A DNA stretch of 64,000 bases, from positions 124,001 through 188,000 of the forward strand of contig NZ_JALBGD010000007.1 in the NCBI RefSeq assembly GCF_023507705.1. The letters are read 5' to 3'. Source of the DNA: Stappia sp. WLB 29. GTDB lineage: Bacteria; Pseudomonadota; Alphaproteobacteria; Rhizobiales; Stappiaceae. The notes beneath the pieces are model-generated. The model had not been told where the DNA came from and did no database searches. It saw nothing but the letters and a program-made list of their open reading frames with translations. Both the position numbers and the translations under genes were made by a program. Positions 45,638-53,673 of the stretch are shown one piece after another; positions within the stretch are counted from its first letter, which is position 1, and the number at the start of each line of letters is the position of its first letter.

Positions 45638-47532
45638 CGGACTATGCCGCCCATATTGCCGAGGTGGCCAAGCGCCTCCTGGGGGAACCGAACAAGGCCC
45701 TATCGAAGGATAAGGAATTGCGGTTCGGCTCGCGCGGTTCGCTGTCGGTGAAGGTCGGCGGCCCGCATGCCGGCACCTGGCACGATCACGAAAGCGACAA
45801 CGGCGGCGGCGTTCTCGACCTGGTGGTGCGCGAGCGGGGCGGCGACCGCAAGGCGGCGGCCGATTGGCTGGCCAAGGAAATGGGGATCGGCACGGACGAG
45901 CCGCGCGGCCGATCTCGCGAGGTCGCGGCCTATCCCTACCATGACGAGGCCGGAGCGCTGCTGTTCGAGGTGGTCCGCTTCGAGCCCAAGGACTTCCGGC
46001 AGCGCCGGCCGGACGGCCGGGGCGGGTATGTGTGGAACCTCAAGGGTGTGTCTCCGGTGCTGTATCGTGTGCCGGAGCTGCTGGAGGCCCTGGCGAACGA
46101 GCGTACCGTTTTCATTGTCGAGGGCGAGAAAGACGCGGATCACCTGTGGCGGATCAACGTTCCCGCCACATGCAATCCGGGCGGCGCGGGCAAGTGGCGA
46201 ACGGACTATGCCGAGATCTTCAAGGGCGCTGATGTCGTCATCATCCCGGACAATGACGAGCCGGGCCGCCAGCATGCCGAGACCGTGGCCCGGTCGCTTG
46301 ACGGCGTAGCGGCTCGCGTTCGCGTTCTCGACCTGGTGAACCTGCCCCGTAAGGGCGATGTATCCGACTGGCTCGATTCCGGGGCATCGGCCGACGACCT
46401 ATTCCGCCTGGTCGAGACCGCACAGGATTGGCGACGGCAGGCGGCAACGCATCTGCCCTTGGTATGGTTCGGCGAGGAAGACAACGGCCCGTCGCTGTCC
46501 TGGCTGGTCAAGGGGCTCCTGGTGGATGGCGGCCTATCCACCCTCTACGGCCCGCCGGGCACCTCCAAGACGTTCCTGGCCGTCGATATGGCCTTGCACA
46601 TTGCCCATGGGCGCGAGTGGTTCGGCCTCAAGACCCGCCGCACGGGCGTGGTCTACGTATCGGGCGAAGGTGGGCCGGGGATGCGTCGGCGCATGAAGGC
46701 ATGGCGACAGGAGCGCGACGGCGATCCGACCGCGCCTTTCGCCATGGTGCCGCAATCGGTGAACCTGTTCGATGACGACAGCGGCGCCGACCTGCTGATT
46801 TCGGACATTCTGGAGTGCAGGGCCAGGAGCGGCGGCGAGATCGGTCTTATCGTTCTCGACACCCTGTCACGCATGATCGGTTCGGGTGATGAAGACCGCG
46901 CACGGGACATGAATGTCATCGTGCAGCGAGCCGAGAAGATCCAGCGCGAGACGGGCGCGCATGTGCTCCTGGTGCATCACACAGGCAAGGACAAGGATCG
47001 CGGAATGCGCGGTTCAAACGCTCTTCTAGGCGCGGTGGATGCCGCCCTAGAGGTCGCACGGTTCGAAACAGGACTGTGCGAACTGAAGATTGCCAAGGTG
47101 AAGGATGGCGGCGACCTGACTTCCTTCAAATACGAGCTTTCGCAAGCGGTTCTCGGGGAGGATGCGGACGGTGACGAGATCACCTCTTGCGTCATCGCCC
47201 CTGCGGATGCGCGCCAGGGCTCCGAGGGAAGCGGCCGTTACAAGCTTGGCGACCGGGAAGAGATAGCGCGGCGATGCCTCGCCGATCTTCTCGCAGACCC
47301 CACCGTGACAGGCGTGACAGGCCGTGACACCGGCAAATGTCACGGCGTGACGGGCGGATATCCATCCCATGTCACGGCTGTTGTCACGCTCGATGCGTGG
47401 CGTGACGCCACCCGTGACAGGTTGGGGGAGGACCCCGGCGACAAGTGGCGCAAGCAGTGGGAACGCATGAAAAACAAGCTGTTACGCCTCAACGTGGTGG
47501 GCATTCAAGGAGGGCTGGCATGGCTGGCGTGA
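45634..47532 (+). CDS. Satellite replication protein: TOPRIM primase fused to RecA-like helicase
   Basis: A 632-residue protein. The N-terminal part (LSVKVGGPHAGTWHDHESDNGGGVLDLV) is a primase-like entry. A TOPRIM domain (VFIVEGEKDADHLW near 160-173, VVIIPDNDEPGRQHA near 200-214) follows, then a RepA/AAA_25 ATPase (Walker A LYGPPGTSKTFLA near 300, Walker B GLIVLDTLSR near 404, then HVLLVHHTGKD). This architecture replicates phages and satellites. The 3' end of its gene holds many CGTGAC repeats, probably part of its own origin. Confidence 0.9.
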   Translation: MTDYAAHIAEVAKRLLGEPNKALSKDKELRFGSRGSLSVKVGGPHAGTWHDHESDNGGGVLDLVVRERGGDRKAAADWLAKEMGIGTDEPRGRSREVAAYPYHDEAGALLFEVVRFEPKDFRQRRPDGRGGYVWNLKGVSPVLYRVPELLEALANERTVFIVEGEKDADHLWRINVPATCNPGGAGKWRTDYAEIFKGADVVIIPDNDEPGRQHAETVARSLDGVAARVRVLDLVNLPRKGDVSDWLDSGASADDLFRLVETAQDWRRQAATHLPLVWFGEEDNGPSLSWLVKGLLVDGGLSTLYGPPGTSKTFLAVDMALHIAHGREWFGLKTRRTGVVYVSGEGGPGMRRRMKAWRQERDGDPTAPFAMVPQSVNLFDDDSGADLLISDILECRARSGGEIGLIVLDTLSRMIGSGDEDRARDMNVIVQRAEKIQRETGAHVLLVHHTGKDKDRGMRGSNALLGAVDAALEVARFETGLCELKIAKVKDGGDLTSFKYELSQAVLGEDADGDEITSCVIAPADARQGSEGSGRYKLGDREEIARRCLADLLADPTVTGVTGRDTGKCHGVTGGYPSHVTAVVTLDAWRDATRDRLGEDPGDKWRKQWERMKNKLLRLNVVGIQGGLAWLA

Positions 47533-47628
47533 CAGGTATGTCACGGCGTGACATGGCCGAATGTCACGGCGGTGCGAGGGGGCGTGACACCCTACGCCCC
47601 CCTTAAGGGGGGGCTAGGGGGTGTCACG
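47304..47628. repeat. Iteron-like array of CGTGACA/TGTCACG, candidate replication origin
   Basis: Fifteen 7-mers within 325 bases. CGTGACA at 47304, 47313, 47323, 47413, 47528, 47547, 47583; CGTGACG at 47346, 47401; TGTCACG at 47338, 47370, 47382, 47539, 47562, 47622. The first half lies in the 3' end of the primase gene, the rest in the following gap. Several are paired head to head (TGTCACGGCGTGAC). A GCCCCCCTT/AAGGGGGGGC palindrome at 47596-47614 sits inside the array. Confidence 0.75.
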
Positions 47629-47764
47629 ACCAAACCCCCGCCCGGATACCGCCGGCCCGGCAGGGTCCTTCCCAGGCCCGGACAATACGGGTGGACTGAG
47701 CCCGGCGTTTTCCTCTCCAAGGTCAAATTGATAGCTAAACACCAATGATGACAGCGGGTTAGGC

Positions 47765-48268
47765 ATGCAGTTAGCGCATGGATCGGAGATGATCGGCGAG
47801 CCGAAGGTGGTGCGAAAGGCCGCCTTCGCCAAGCTGGTGAACGTCTCGCCGGGGCGGGTGTCGCAGATGATCCGCGCCGGTCTGCCGGTGGAGCCTGACG
47901 GGCGCATCGACGTGGCGCGCGGCCGCGAATGGATCCGCGCCAACGTGGACCCCAAGCGCTCGGCAGCGCAAGGCGACCAGACGGCCCTGCCCTATGCCGC
48001 GCAACCGGACGCGGCCAGCGAGCGGGCCCGGCTGGTGCGGGAACAGGCGGACCATGCGGCGCTGAAAAACGCCCTGCTGCGCCGCGAGCTGCTGCCGGCC
48101 GGCGAGGTCGAGCGCGAGTGGGCGGACATCCTGCGCCGCGTCCGCTCGCGGCTTCTCGCGGTGCCCTCGCGCCTGCGCCAGGTGCTGCCGCACCTCACCG
48201 CCCACGACGTTGCCACGCTCGACAGCGAGTTGCGCCTTGCCCTGGAGGACCTGGCGAATGACCGATGA
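47765..48268 (+). CDS. Terminase small subunit (Nu1-like)
   Basis: A 167-residue protein with an N-terminal HTH (VVRKAAFAKLVNVSPGRVSQMIRAGLPVE) like lambda Nu1 and a helical, Arg-rich C-terminal half. It binds the packaging site and recruits the large subunit. It overlaps the large-subunit gene by 11 bases. A satellite with its own small terminase can select its own DNA. Confidence 0.75.
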   Translation: MQLAHGSEMIGEPKVVRKAAFAKLVNVSPGRVSQMIRAGLPVEPDGRIDVARGREWIRANVDPKRSAAQGDQTALPYAAQPDAASERARLVREQADHAALKNALLRRELLPAGEVEREWADILRRVRSRLLAVPSRLRQVLPHLTAHDVATLDSELRLALEDLANDR

Positions 48269-50042
48269 CACCATGACCCGCGTGCGCACCGCCGCGCTGC
48301 GCGCCCTGCAGCCGCCGCCGCGCCTGCCCCTGTCCGACTGGATCGAACGCGAGATACGCTTGCCGGAAGACGTGTCGGCCCTGCCCGGCCCGATCCGCCT
48401 TTACCCGTTCCAGCGCGGCATTGCCGATGCGATCAGCGACCCTGAGACCGAGCGTGTCACGGTCGTGAAGTCGGCCCGCATCGGCTACACCACGTTGCTG
48501 GTGGGGGCGCTTGCCGCGCATGTGGCGAACGAGCCGGCGCCGGTGCTCTTCGTGCTGCCGACGGAAGACGACTGCCGCAACTTCGTCGTCACCAATGTGG
48601 AGCCGACATTCGAGGCCTCGCCGGCCCTTGCCGGGGCGCTGGCCGGTGCCAGCGAGGGCCAGGGCGAGAACCGCAACACGCTGCTGTCGCGCCGCTTCCC
48701 CGGCGGCTCGCTCAAGGTCGTGGCGGCCAAGGCCCCGCGCAACCTGCGCGCCCACAACACCCGAATCCTGATCGTGGACGAGGCCGACGCCATGGACGTG
48801 ACGGCGGAAGGAAGCCCGATCCTGCTGGCCGAAAAGCGCACCCTGTCCTTCCCGGATCGCAAGATCGTCATCGGCTCCACCCCGATTTTCGAGGAAACCT
48901 CGCATGTGCTGGCCGCCTATGCGCGCTCCGATATGAGGGTGTTCGAGGTGCCCTGCCCGGACTGCGCAACGTTCCACGAGATCGCCTGGCGCGATATCCA
49001 GTGGCCGGCCGACCGGCCGGACGAGGCCGCCTGGTGCTGCCCGTCCTGCGGATCGGTGGTGGAGGAACGGCACAAACCGGCGATGGTCGCGGCCGGGCGC
49101 TGGCGCGCCACCGCGCCGCAGGTGAAGGGCCATGCGGGTTTCCGCGTCAATGCGCTGGTGTCGCCGCTGGCCAATGCCTCCTGGGGCAAGCTCGCTGCCG
49201 AGTTCCTGGCCGCGAAGGACACACCGGACCTGTTGCAGACCTTCGTCAACACGGTGCTGGGGCAAGGCTGGCGCGCGGAAGGCGAGGAACTGGACGAGGC
49301 CGCGCTCGCCGCGCGGGCGGAAGCCTTCTCGCTCGAGGCGCTGCCGGAAGAGGTGCTGGCCCTGACGGCCGGCGTGGACGTGCAGCGCGACCGCCTCGAG
49401 ATCACATTCGTCGGCTGGGACCGCGCCGGCACCGCCTTCATTCTCGGCCATGCGGTTGTGTGGGGCAGGCCGGCGGACGAGGCGACCTGGGCCGAGCTGG
49501 AGGGGCTGCTACGCCAGACCTACGCGCACCCGCTGGGCGGCCGGCTGGCGCTGGATGCGGTGGCGGTAGATTCCGGCGACGGCGAGACCATGGAAGCGGT
49601 CTATGGCTTCGCCTTCCCGCGCGCCGCGCGCCGGGTGCTGGCGATCAAGGGCGCGCCGGGAGCCCGTCCGTGGATCGAGAAATCCAGAACCAAGACGCGC
49701 GGCGGCCGTCTGTGGATTGTCGGCGTCGACGGGATCAAGAGCCACCTGGCCGGCCGGCTCGCCAAGGGCAACACCGTGCGGTTTTCCGATGCCCTGCCGG
49801 CGGCCTGGTATGAGCAACTGGCGAGCGAGCGCGCCGTGGTGCGCTATGCGCGCGGCCAGCCGCAACGCCGCTTCGAGCGCATCCCCGGCCGCCGTGCCGA
49901 GGCGCTGGATTGCGTGGTCTATGCCTTCGCCGCGCGGCAGGTGATCAACCCGAACTGGCAGGACCGGCTGGACGAGCTGGCCCGGCCGGAGGTGCGGGCC
50001 GCAAAGCCGGCAGCGGTCATTCGGTCGGGATGGATGAGGTAA
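48258..50042 (+). CDS. Terminase large subunit (GpA family)
   Basis: A 594-residue packaging motor. The N-terminal ATPase has a modified Walker A (VVKSARIGYTT near 70-80) and Walker B (ILIVDEAD near 170). A Cys pair set (CPDC near 233, CPSC near 261) is followed by the nuclease domain beginning AGVDVQRDRLE near 371. Lambda GpA-type terminases cut cos sites, so cos packaging is expected. The ATG at 48258 sits inside the end of the Nu1-like gene. Confidence 0.92.
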   Translation: MTDDTMTRVRTAALRALQPPPRLPLSDWIEREIRLPEDVSALPGPIRLYPFQRGIADAISDPETERVTVVKSARIGYTTLLVGALAAHVANEPAPVLFVLPTEDDCRNFVVTNVEPTFEASPALAGALAGASEGQGENRNTLLSRRFPGGSLKVVAAKAPRNLRAHNTRILIVDEADAMDVTAEGSPILLAEKRTLSFPDRKIVIGSTPIFEETSHVLAAYARSDMRVFEVPCPDCATFHEIAWRDIQWPADRPDEAAWCCPSCGSVVEERHKPAMVAAGRWRATAPQVKGHAGFRVNALVSPLANASWGKLAAEFLAAKDTPDLLQTFVNTVLGQGWRAEGEELDEAALAARAEAFSLEALPEEVLALTAGVDVQRDRLEITFVGWDRAGTAFILGHAVVWGRPADEATWAELEGLLRQTYAHPLGGRLALDAVAVDSGDGETMEAVYGFAFPRAARRVLAIKGAPGARPWIEKSRTKTRGGRLWIVGVDGIKSHLAGRLAKGNTVRFSDALPAAWYEQLASERAVVRYARGQPQRRFERIPGRRAEALDCVVYAFAARQVINPNWQDRLDELARPEVRAAKPAAVIRSGWMR

Positions 50043-50052
50043 ATAGCACCTC

Positions 50053-50928
50053 CTACCTGACCACGGAATCGGGTATAACGATATTCAATTTGTCGCCGCC
50101 CAATACATCTTCTGAGTGCTTTATGATTTTTGCAGCTTGATTCAACGCCTCATCGCTCGAATCTGCCTTGATTAAGGTGGACTTCATTTCGCTTAACAAA
50201 TTAACTTCCATCTCTTCTATTAGGAAATATATTGAATACTCCCCGAGATTATCTATGATATCCGAATTTTCCGGGAAAATTGACCTTACTAGATCAACGA
50301 AATCAGCCGGATCGCTTAGCATTTTTGCACCAAGACCGTTCTTAATGACTAAAAGTTGAGCAATAGGATGTATTAGAGCACTCATATATGCTTTATACAA
50401 AGCCCATAGTACAGGAGGCACATGTAACCGCTCCACCTGAAGAGAATTACTACCTATACTTTCCGATCCTGTCACCCCGACTCCGCCAAGCATCAATTCG
50501 GCAAAACTCCGAATCTTTCGAGCTTCATCATTATCCTCTTCCGATATTTTTAAAGCGGCATCAACATCAATACGTTGCATAATTTTGTGAATATTTTTAT
50601 ATTTTTCTAACTCAACAACAGTTCTCCACATATTCTCAATTGCATCCAATCGACGCCTATCCAATTCTGCGTGACGACTTGCTAGACCGGCCAACACGCC
50701 CGTACGAAGGGCCTCAATTTGCCTGCCCTTTGCTTGCAAATCTGCTCGGAACTTCTCTTCATCTCGCCGAAAAGCAGACCGAAGTGTCTCGATTTTTCTA
50801 TCGTAGTTATTCTGTATCGATTTTTCGACTTTAGATTTATAGTAGTTTCCGAAAAAAAATCCGAGAACCATCACAATTGTCGATGAGCTAATTGAAGCAA
50901 TCCACTCATCAGGAATCCAAGAAATCAT
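50053..50928 (-). CDS. AT-rich membrane/coiled-coil protein, probable satellite cargo
   Basis: A 291-residue protein on the opposite strand to the head genes and strikingly AT-rich. One N-terminal membrane helix (IASISSSTIVMVLGFFFGNYY) is followed by a charged coiled coil of about 65 residues and a helical C-terminal domain. No family is recognised. It overlaps the upstream xre stop (ATGA), so repressor and this gene are expressed together in the integrated state. Foreign base use and lysogenic expression suggest superinfection exclusion or anti-phage defence (inference). Confidence 0.7.
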   Translation of the reverse strand: MISWIPDEWIASISSSTIVMVLGFFFGNYYKSKVEKSIQNNYDRKIETLRSAFRRDEEKFRADLQAKGRQIEALRTGVLAGLASRHAELDRRRLDAIENMWRTVVELEKYKNIHKIMQRIDVDAALKISEEDNDEARKIRSFAELMLGGVGVTGSESIGSNSLQVERLHVPPVLWALYKAYMSALIHPIAQLLVIKNGLGAKMLSDPADFVDLVRSIFPENSDIIDNLGEYSIYFLIEEMEVNLLSEMKSTLIKADSSDEALNQAAKIIKHSEDVLGGDKLNIVIPDSVVR

Positions 50929-51152
50929 CGGTCTTTCCTCAATCGAGCACCTGGTCCTTCGCCGTTCTCGTCAATGAAGATCACGCCGGCCGCTTCCAAT
51001 GCGGCGCGGATCGCCTCGACCGTGCGGGGCTTCAATTCCTCGCCGCGCTCCAGCCGGGAAATAGTGGCCGGCGCCACCATGGCCATTTCTGCCAGCTCCC
51101 TAACGCCAAGCCCTAGAGCGGCGCGCGCCATCCGGCATTGCACAGCCTGCAT
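50925..51152 (-). CDS. Xre-family repressor of the satellite
   Basis: A 75-residue HTH protein (CRMARAALGLGVRELAEMAMVAPATISRLERGEELKPRTVEAIRAALEAAGV). It is divergent from the rightward genes with a repeat-flanked promoter between them, and coupled to the AT-rich gene downstream. It is the best candidate for the element's master repressor, similar in place to Stl of PICIs, though much smaller. Confidence 0.85.
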   Translation of the reverse strand: MQAVQCRMARAALGLGVRELAEMAMVAPATISRLERGEELKPRTVEAIRAALEAAGVIFIDENGEGPGARLRKDR

Positions 51153-51242
51153 TTTATAACACCGTTTTCATTTTAGCTTGACGTTATAACCAAGCTGAGA
51201 AATAATCACACCGTTATCAATTTATACCACAGGAGCACACGG
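51153..51242. promoter_or_regulatory. Divergent control region with paired operators
   Basis: ACACCGTTTTCATTTTA (51159-51175) and ACACCGTTATCAATTTA (51208-51224) agree at 15 of 17 bases. Between them is a sigma70-like rightward promoter TTGACG (51178-51183), 17 bases, AATAAT (51201-51206). TTATAAC occurs twice as well. The AT-rich gap contrasts with its surroundings. A repressor bound to both repeats would cover this promoter. Confidence 0.65.
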
Positions 51243-51605
51243 ATGGGCATCCATTTTCGTGAACGGGCGAGGTGCGTCCCGGTCTGGCTGACGATAGAGC
51301 CGGCCACCCGCCGACGCATCGAGGCGGCGATTGAGAACCTGGTGGCACTGCTCGACCAGATCGACGGCGATTGCGACTACGAGGAAACCGGCGACGGCGA
51401 GCCCTATCTCTCATGGCCGGCGAACGGCCCGCATGTGGTGCGCCCCGAACGCGACCCCACCGGCGAAGGGGAACAGCCGCTCGGCTGGACGACGCACGGT
51501 TCCGAACGGCAGGACCACCATTTGCACTTCTGGTCCCACGACGAAAACGAGGAACCGGGGCTGGAGCTGGACACGGCAGAGTTCGAACAGGAACACGAAC
51601 TGTGA
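51243..51605 (+). CDS. Acidic hypothetical protein of the satellite
   Basis: A 120-residue, strongly acidic protein rich in Glu, Asp, His and Trp, with AGGAG before the ATG. It is the first gene rightward of the control region, where PICIs carry an anti-repressor or regulatory gene. No motif is recognised. Confidence 0.6.
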   Translation: MGIHFRERARCVPVWLTIEPATRRRIEAAIENLVALLDQIDGDCDYEETGDGEPYLSWPANGPHVVRPERDPTGEGEQPLGWTTHGSERQDHHLHFWSHDENEEPGLELDTAEFEQEHEL

Positions 51606-51648
51606 GGGGGCCGGTCAAGTCAGCCTCTACACGTCATGAAAAGAAAGC

Positions 51649-51677
51649 TTGACATGCCGTGAAGAGACAGCAATCAT
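51649..51677 (+). promoter_or_regulatory. Promoter upstream of the MerR-like gene and head genes
   Basis: TTGACA (51649-51654), 17 bases, AATCAT (51672-51677). A partly repeated ACATGCC..TG..CAATCAT stretch recurs at 51690-51710, overlapping the next start. It could drive the MerR-like gene, portal and capsid genes, perhaps with autoregulation. Confidence 0.5.
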
Positions 51678-51708
51678 CCGCTCACTCTACATGCCATGGG
51701 AAGCAATC

Positions 51709-52257
51709 ATGTCCAATCCGATGACAGTCAAAGACATGGCGTATCGCCTCGCAGCCGCCACCGGGCAGAGCGAAACGCTTCACGCGCGCCAGGTGCGTCA
51801 CTGGGCACAGCATGGCCTTTTCGGGTTCGAAGCCCTGCAGAGGTCGGGTGAAGGCCGGACGGCGAGCTACTTCTACAATGATCGTCACCTGGCGGCGGCT
51901 CGCCTCTACGCTCTCTTCACCGCCATGGGCTGGAATATCGACCAACTCGGAAAGGTGTCCCGGCTGATCAAGAATATCAGCACGGAAGACGCTCCGAAGG
52001 AGGAGGGGGACGGCTTCGTCAAGATCGACCGCAACGGCATCAAGGCCGTGGTGAACGCTGCCAAGGCCGGCGATTTCGACTGGCACTTCGGCGTCTACAG
52101 CGACGAGGCCGGCGCGGTTTACGGCGGCAACATGATGCGTGACCCGGCCGCCGGCTATGCGAACCTGCTGCACAACGTCGCCCCGGTCTTCACCGTCATC
52201 GCCCTGGGGCCGCTCTTCCGCAGGCTCTTCGCCTCGGATACCGGCAGCGAGGCCTAA
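51709..52257 (+). CDS. MerR-like DNA-binding protein preceding the portal gene
   Basis: A 182-residue protein. Its N-terminal region (VKDMAYRLAAATGQSETLHARQVRHWAQHGLF...SYFYNDRHLAAARLYALFTAMGW) is a MerR-type winged helix; the rest is alpha/beta with a hydrophobic C-terminus (YANLLHNVAPVFTVIALGPLFRRLF). The ATG at 51709 is preferred; ATG 51691 is possible. It lies three bases before the portal gene and is likely a late-gene regulator. Confidence 0.65.
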   Translation: MSNPMTVKDMAYRLAAATGQSETLHARQVRHWAQHGLFGFEALQRSGEGRTASYFYNDRHLAAARLYALFTAMGWNIDQLGKVSRLIKNISTEDAPKEEGDGFVKIDRNGIKAVVNAAKAGDFDWHFGVYSDEAGAVYGGNMMRDPAAGYANLLHNVAPVFTVIALGPLFRRLFASDTGSEA

Positions 52258-52260
52258 GCG

Positions 52261-53673
52261 ATGCGCGCCCTCGCCCGCCGTGTCCTGGATGCCCTGTTCT
52301 CCGCGCGGTCGCTGGACGCGGCCGGCGGCGGCCGCCGGTGGCGGGATGCGCCGACCGTGACCAGCGCCGGCACCCTGCACGGGCTGGCCGCCACGGTGGC
52401 GGCACGGGCGATGCACTTTGCGATGAACAATCCGACGGGCGTGCGCATCACCGAAAGCCTCGCCACCAACATTGCCGGCGACGGCATCAAGCCCCGCTCG
52501 CGGCATCCGCAAGAGGCGGTGCGCCAGCAGCTCCACCAGCGGTTCCTGACCTGGACGGACGAGGCGGACGCGGACGGGCGGACAGACTTTTTCGGCCTCC
52601 AGCAAAACGCGGTGCGCGATCTCGCCACCTTCGGCGAAGCGCTGCTGATCTTCACCGCCGATCCCGACACCGGTGCGCCGCAGCTTCGCCGGCTGCACCC
52701 GGAACAGCTCGACCGTGCCGTGACCCGCGTCAGCGACACCGGCCCGATGGTCTATCAGGGCGTCGAGTTCGACGGCACGGGCCGCGTCGCCGCCTATCAC
52801 ATTCGCCGGGCAGCGCCTGGCGATATGCTCGCCGGCATCCAGCAAGCGCCCGTGCGGATGCCGGCGAGCAACGTTATCCACCTGTTCCGGCCGATGATGC
52901 CGGGACAGGTGCGCGGCCTGTCGTGGTTCGCCCCGGTGCTGCTGCCGGCGCGCGAGCTGGACGCGCTCAACGATGCGCTCTTGATGCGCGCCAAGGTCGC
53001 CGCCCTGCATGCCGGCTTCATCACCGATCCGGACGGCGCCACCCTTTACGACGGGGAACAGACGGGCAACGCACAGCAGGCCGGGCTGGAACCGGGCGCG
53101 CTGATCCCGCTGCCGCCGGGCAAGTCGGTGGAGTTTCCCGACGTGCCCGACCAGGGCGGGGCCGGCGCGCTGGCCGTCAGCACCTATCGGATGATCGCCG
53201 CCGGCACCAATGTCACCTACGAACAGGCGACCGGCGATTACAGCCAGGTGAACTATTCCAGCGCCCGGGCGGCGCTGCTGGAGTTCCGCCGCTTCTGCCA
53301 GTCCATCCAGCATCATGTGATGGTCTTCGGCATGTGCCGGCCAGTCTGGCGCGCCGTCATCCGCCACCAGGTGCTTACCGGCGAGATCCCGGCCGCGATC
53401 TACCAGGCGGAACGGCAAGCGCTGGAGGCGGTGAAATGGCTACCGCCGGCCTGGCCCTGGGTGGACCCCGAAAAGGAAGCGCGGGCGGCAGAGATCGCGA
53501 TCAACAACCGGCTGCGCTCGCGCTCCGAAGTCATCGCCGAACGCGGCTACGACGCGGAAGACGTGGATGCGGAGATCGCCGCCGATGAAGAGCGGCTGGC
53601 CCGGCTCGGAATCGCCCGTGCCGCCACGCCGCCGGCCGCGCCGCAACCGGACGAACAGGAGGCAGCGGAATGA
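52261..53673 (+). CDS. Phage portal protein, lambda GpB family
   Basis: A 470-residue portal. Typical segments are MNNPTGVRITESLATNIAGDGIKP, NAVRDLATFGEALLIF, VIHLFRPMMPGQVRGLSWFAPVL and TYEQATGDYSQVNYSSARAALLEFRR. Portals form the ring through which DNA enters the head. It starts three bases after the MerR-like gene and overlaps the capsid gene by four bases (ATGA). Confidence 0.93.
   Translation: MRALARRVLDALFSARSLDAAGGGRRWRDAPTVTSAGTLHGLAATVAARAMHFAMNNPTGVRITESLATNIAGDGIKPRSRHPQEAVRQQLHQRFLTWTDEADADGRTDFFGLQQNAVRDLATFGEALLIFTADPDTGAPQLRRLHPEQLDRAVTRVSDTGPMVYQGVEFDGTGRVAAYHIRRAAPGDMLAGIQQAPVRMPASNVIHLFRPMMPGQVRGLSWFAPVLLPARELDALNDALLMRAKVAALHAGFITDPDGATLYDGEQTGNAQQAGLEPGALIPLPPGKSVEFPDVPDQGGAGALAVSTYRMIAAGTNVTYEQATGDYSQVNYSSARAALLEFRRFCQSIQHHVMVFGMCRPVWRAVIRHQVLTGEIPAAIYQAERQALEAVKWLPPAWPWVDPEKEARAAEIAINNRLRSRSEVIAERGYDAEDVDAEIAADEERLARLGIARAATPPAAPQPDEQEAAE

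Noticed and set aside
47548-47748. 66-codon frame between primase and terminase small subunit
   Set aside because: It consists of the repeat array and a low-complexity Pro/Gly stretch, with no ribosome binding site.
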